NCBI GenBank assembly: GCA_964410665.1
Contig: CAYPIE010000110.1
Span: forward strand, 1-17,920
Source of the DNA: CAYPIE01 sp964410665
Lineage (GTDB): Bacteria; Planctomycetota; Planctomycetia; Gemmatales; Gemmataceae
Direction of reading: 5' to 3'
Length of the DNA stretch: 17,920 nt
In this document: one piece after another, positions 15,280-17,920 of the stretch
Position numbering within the stretch: the stretch's first letter is position 1
Layout of the letters: every line of letters starts with the position of its first letter
Notes under the pieces: generated by a model
Told to the model about the DNA's origin: nothing
The model's database searches: none
Seen by the model: the letters and a program-made list of their open reading frames with translations, nothing else
Made by a program: the position numbers and the translations under genes

Positions 15280-16299
15280 ATGATGGGGTTGCCCTGGCGT
15301 TTGCCAGACGGTATGCCTGCTGTCATGAACGTATTACTGCTCATCCCCTTCTTTCTCTGGGGCGATCCCGTCGTTACCGTGCTCGAGGCGGAGCCACGCC
15401 AGATCGATTGCGGCGTGATTCGCGCTGGAGTTCCGCTCAAGAAACAGTTCACACTACGGAACACGGCCCCAACCGGGCAGATTCGTATCACCACCATTCG
15501 CTCGAGCTGTGGGTGCCTACAAGCGTTGCCCCGAGTGACCACCTTGCAGCCCGGGAGGAGCATCTGTTTGCCGGTCCATGTGCGAACCACTGCGACGGCA
15601 CCAGGTCCCAAGCGTTGGCGACTGGAGGTGAGTTACCAACACCAGCAGACAGCGAATGAACTGCGCTCAGACGTACTGACATTGGAGCTAGTTGGCGAAG
15701 TACACCGTAGGCTAGAAGTGCAGCCCGCCGCATTGGTCATCCCAGCTCGCCCGATTCGCGAATATCCCATTCAGATCCGCCACCACCAGCGGACACCGCT
15801 GCGGATTCTCCAGATCAAAACATCTTCGCCGCACCTGCAAGTTCGGCAACGCTCCGGAAGTAGGGATGAGCCCGCGCAACTGTGGGTTCAACCTGGGGAG
15901 AAGATTCCCGAGACGGAAGCGAACGACACCATTCTGGTGCAGCTGGACGATCCGGAGCAACCTTGGCTTGAGATTCCAGTAACGGTGCGGTCTGGCGCAA
16001 GCCAACGCATCGAGGCCCTTCCTGCCGAGATTGAATTGGATTCCCGCGGCGGTCGATCTGCTTCATGCTTAGTACGATTGCGCGATCGTGAGGGTGAGCC
16101 GGTGTCGATTCGTCGAGTCCAGGTTGAGGGGCTACCACAAGTCAGTGTTCGATACGCAAAAGGCACCTACCCGGTGACCACGCTGCGCGTTACAGTGCAT
16201 AGCGAGGAATTCTCCGCTCCGGAGAATGGTGCTCTGGAAGTGGAATTCGCGACGCCGGTCGGTGAGCGGATTCGTATTCCGATGAAGCGCTGGCGTTGA
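15280..16299 (+). CDS. exported DUF1573-domain protein
   Basis: This protein of about 339 residues has a hydrophobic N-terminus (MNVLLLIPFFLWG) that looks like a signal peptide. A DUF1573 domain follows: IDCGVIRAGVPLKKQFTLRN leading to the hallmark IRSSCGCL (residues 74-80) and a PGRS turn. Two more beta-rich segments follow, so the whole protein is probably a chain of Ig-like folds. DUF1573 proteins are abundant in Planctomycetota and Bacteroidota as exported proteins of unknown role. The paired cysteines of SCGC are conserved. The start is uncertain: ATGs occur at 15280, 15283, 15313 and 15325. I took the first because its arginine gives a positive n-region, but 15313 or 15325 are possible. 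It follows the PP2C gene by 87 nt and precedes rex by 38 nt. Confidence 0.82.
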   Translation: MMGLPWRLPDGMPAVMNVLLLIPFFLWGDPVVTVLEAEPRQIDCGVIRAGVPLKKQFTLRNTAPTGQIRITTIRSSCGCLQALPRVTTLQPGRSICLPVHVRTTATAPGPKRWRLEVSYQHQQTANELRSDVLTLELVGEVHRRLEVQPAALVIPARPIREYPIQIRHHQRTPLRILQIKTSSPHLQVRQRSGSRDEPAQLWVQPGEKIPETEANDTILVQLDDPEQPWLEIPVTVRSGASQRIEALPAEIELDSRGGRSASCLVRLRDREGEPVSIRRVQVEGLPQVSVRYAKGTYPVTTLRVTVHSEEFSAPENGALEVEFATPVGERIRIPMKRWR

Positions 16300-16337
16300 C
16301 GCGATCGCATCGGCGATCAGGAAGACGGAAATTGCGC

Positions 16338-17063
16338 ATGGGAGCGAATGAATTACCCGCGAATCTTTCGTCTCGATCGACTCGGTCGGCGAGTCATCGC
16401 GATGAGGAACGTATTTCGCGTGCCAGTGCGGGGCGTCTATCCTTGTATTTACGCTACCTCGAGGGTCGACACGCGGAAGGGGCGACGCGCATCTCCAGCA
16501 GTGAATTAGGTCAAGCGTTGGGCCTAACCGATGCCCAGGTGCGTCGCGATCTGGCACACCTCGGTAATCTTGGGCAACGTGGGATTGGCTACGGCACCGA
16601 GGAAGTGATTCGCGCCATACGCGGGCTGTTGGGCTTGGACCGCGGCTGGCGGGTGATCTTGGTTGGGGTGGGCAATCTAGCCCGAGCGTTGTTGCGTTAT
16701 TCCGGATTTCGTCAACGTGGTTTTCATTTTGTAGGGTTGTATGATAATGACCCGGCGAAAATCGGCCAACGCGTGGATGGCTTGGAAATCTACAACCTCG
16801 ACCGCCTGGCGGAGACGGCACCTCCGTTGGAACCTGAGTTGGCGCTCTTGACGGTTCCTGCCGAGTCCGCTCAAATAGTGGCAGATGTCTTGACGCAGGT
16901 AGGCATCCGGGGCATTCTAAACTTTGCACCGGTTGTCCTACGCCTGCCGGAATCGGTTAGTGTCGTCACCGTAGACTTTTCGATCCAAATGGAGCAATTG
17001 GCGTTTCGGGTCAGCACGCACGATCCGTCTCACCGACTGTCTAATAATTACCCGGTAGTGTAA
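16338..17063 (+). CDS. rex: redox-sensing transcriptional repressor Rex
   Basis: Rex senses the NADH/NAD+ ratio and represses respiratory and fermentative genes when NADH is low. The 241-residue protein has the N-terminal winged helix (about 30-100: RLSLYLRYLEG, TDAQVRRDLAHLGNLGQRGIGY). A Rossmann domain follows with ILVGVGNLARALLRY, YDNDPAKIGQ, ALLTVPAESAQ and GILNFAPVVLRLP. A domain-swap helix closes it (QMEQLAFRV). Family members usually have GxGxxG, whereas here the third position is Ala (GVGNLA). The N-terminal 25 residues and about 16 C-terminal residues extend beyond the core. Start: a TTG at 16296 overlaps the DUF1573 stop; I prefer ATG 16338, though its ribosome site is weak. The last four codons and the stop lie inside the tRNA-Gln gene. 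Confidence 0.92.
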   Translation: MGANELPANLSSRSTRSASHRDEERISRASAGRLSLYLRYLEGRHAEGATRISSSELGQALGLTDAQVRRDLAHLGNLGQRGIGYGTEEVIRAIRGLLGLDRGWRVILVGVGNLARALLRYSGFRQRGFHFVGLYDNDPAKIGQRVDGLEIYNLDRLAETAPPLEPELALLTVPAESAQIVADVLTQVGIRGILNFAPVVLRLPESVSVVTVDFSIQMEQLAFRVSTHDPSHRLSNNYPVV

Positions 17064-17119
17064 TGGTAGCACAACAGTTTTTGGCACTGTTTGTCTAGGT
17101 TCGAATCCTAGCCGGGTAG
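17049..17119 (+). tRNA. tRNA-Gln (anticodon TTG)
   Basis: The 71 bases fold into a full cloverleaf. The acceptor stem is TACCCGG (17049-17055) with CCGGGTA (17112-17118). The D arm is GTGT/GCAC. The anticodon stem is ACAGT (17074-17078) with ACTGT (17086-17090), around loop TTTTGGC with anticodon TTG at 17081-17083. The variable loop is four bases. The T arm is CTAGG/CCTAG around TTCGAAT. The discriminator is G17119 and CCA is not encoded. The U1-A72 first pair is a known glutamine identity feature. The 5' 15 bases are also the end of rex. Confidence 0.95.
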
Positions 17120-17166
17120 CTCATCTCCCTCAGCACAATCCATCGAATGCCATTGATCTGATCGTT

Positions 17167-17198
17167 CTGCAGAACCGAGTGGATGCTCGGCTCTGCAG
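17167..17198. terminator. strong hairpin between tRNA-Gln and sugar transferase gene
   Basis: CTGCAGAACCGAG (17167-17179) and CTCGGCTCTGCAG (17186-17198) form a 13-bp stem with one A-C mismatch and a 6-nt loop (TGGATG). It sits about 48 nt after the tRNA and just beyond the 3' end of the convergent sugar transferase gene, where a shared terminator is expected. Neither strand shows a run of T after the stem, so it may instead be a processing or stabilising structure. Confidence 0.5.
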
Positions 17199-17211
17199 GT
17201 CTTCGGTGTGC

Positions 17212-17920
17212 TCAGTAGGCTCCCTTTCCTGAAAGCACTGCAGGAATCGTCCGGAGCATTAGCTGGAAGTCCAGCCACAAACTCCGCGTACGAATGTACT
17301 CAAGGTCTAGCGCGACCTGTTGCGAAAAGTCCAGATCGGCCCGACCGCTCACCTGCCACAGACAAGTCAGCCCCGGTGCGACTTGTAAGCGCGCACGTTC
17401 ATAAGGTGAGTAGCCTGCCACTTCGTCGGGAACTGCCGGACGGGGTCCGACCAGGGTCATCTGCCCGCGAAGCACATTCCAGAGCTGAGGCATCTCATCA
17501 ATGCTTGTTCGTCGTATAATCCGGCCAATCCAGGTGACTCGAGGGTCATGCTTTAATTTAAAGGTTCGTGGGTCTGTATGGTGATTCAAGGCCAGCAGCT
17601 GGGCTTTGCGGGCTTCGGCATCCACAACCATGGAACGGAACTTCACAAAACGAAAAAAGCGACCCTGCTTACCGACTCGGGTCTGGACAAACAAAACGGG
17701 TCCGCCGTCGGTGCATTTGATGGCTAGGCTGACCAGGAAGAACAGGGGGATCAACAAGATGAGGGCCACGACGGCGACCATCACATCGAGGAATCGCTTC
17801 AGGGTGGTGTAGACGATCCCTTCGGGTTCGCAAAACCAATCATGGTCCTGCAATCTGGGTCGCAGCGAAACTACGGTGGCTTCCACCCTGGGGGGCGGCA
17901 AGGATAGGGACGGGGGGGTC
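17212..17920 (-). CDS. bacterial sugar transferase (polyprenyl-phosphate phosphoglycosyltransferase), possibly 5'-truncated
   Basis: This enzyme moves a sugar phosphate from a UDP-sugar to a polyprenyl phosphate, the first membrane step of exopolysaccharide or O-antigen synthesis. The monotopic phosphoglycosyltransferase core is complete: KRFLDVMVAVVALILLIPLF (membrane hairpin), PVLFVQTRVGKQGRFFRFVK, the catalytic Asp-Glu pair in RTSIDEMPQLWNVL, TLVGPRPAVPDEV, and APGLTCLWQVSGRADLDF. It ends at TGA 17212-17214 after SGKGAY. The frame stays open to the right edge. A TTG at 17901 could be a start, but I see no ATG or clear ribosome site. The gene may therefore be a short monotopic form or the end of a longer WcaJ-like protein. 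An exopolysaccharide cluster may lie to the right. Confidence 0.88.
   Translation of the reverse strand, partial: TPPSLSLPPPRVEATVVSLRPRLQDHDWFCEPEGIVYTTLKRFLDVMVAVVALILLIPLFFLVSLAIKCTDGGPVLFVQTRVGKQGRFFRFVKFRSMVVDAEARKAQLLALNHHTDPRTFKLKHDPRVTWIGRIIRRTSIDEMPQLWNVLRGQMTLVGPRPAVPDEVAGYSPYERARLQVAPGLTCLWQVSGRADLDFSQQVALDLEYIRTRSLWLDFQLMLRTIPAVLSGKGAY

Noticed and set aside
16132..16929. 265-codon minus-strand frame across the DUF1573/rex junction
   Set aside because: It lies antisense to rex, whose motifs are complete. The product is rich in Arg, Pro and Ser without any domain pattern.
17049..17119. tRNA-Gln as an integration site of a genomic island
   Set aside because: No integrase gene, no repeated copy of the tRNA 3' end in the window, and the flanks look like ordinary chromosome.

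Overview
The window looks like chromosomal DNA from a member of the Planctomycetota. The best clue is the large exported protein at 7994-11431. It carries the LExRxLLSG-type N-terminal motif (LESRELLSG) that is common on planctomycete surface and secreted proteins. The other genes agree with a diderm, moderately GC-rich planctomycete: a lipid A-type acyltransferase, a PPP-family phosphatase, a secreted DUF1573 protein, a Rex redox repressor and a PP2C phosphatase. I cannot place it below phylum.

Region 1 (1-7388) is mostly minus strand. Read in transcription order it runs: PPP-type metallophosphatase (7388-6687), RimO (6573-5173), PgsA (overlapping the rimO end), a Gfo/Idh/MocA oxidoreductase (4474-3416) and an LpxL/HtrB-type acyltransferase (3384-2452). 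This is a tightly spaced run in which ribosome modification, phospholipid head-group synthesis and lipid A acylation are neighbours. It is followed by a DinB-family protein and a UPF0261/Tm-1-like protein. One small two-helix membrane protein (1511-1798) lies on the plus strand and its 3' end overlaps the DinB gene. A degenerate tandem repeat with a unit of about 25 bp fills the left edge.

Region 2 (7389-13764) holds a 450-600 bp leader without a convincing gene, which contains a small perfect palindrome. The large exported multidomain protein follows. It has two copies of a 214-residue module, an Ig-like domain, and a glycoside-hydrolase-like barrel interrupted by an inserted beta-rich segment and an EF-hand-like loop. 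Convergent to it is a 759-residue exported TPR protein.

Region 3 (13886-17119) is all plus strand: a DoxX-like membrane protein, then a PP2C phosphatase with a recognisable promoter, a secreted DUF1573 protein, Rex, and tRNA-Gln(TTG). The last codons and stop of rex lie inside the 5' part of the tRNA gene. A strong hairpin follows the tRNA. A bacterial sugar transferase on the minus strand runs off the right edge and may begin an exopolysaccharide locus outside the window.

I saw no insertion sequence, integrase, CRISPR array, toxin-antitoxin pair or recognisable defence system. Most of the window is ordinary housekeeping and envelope DNA. The most unusual items are the rex/tRNA overlap and the architecture of the large exported protein.
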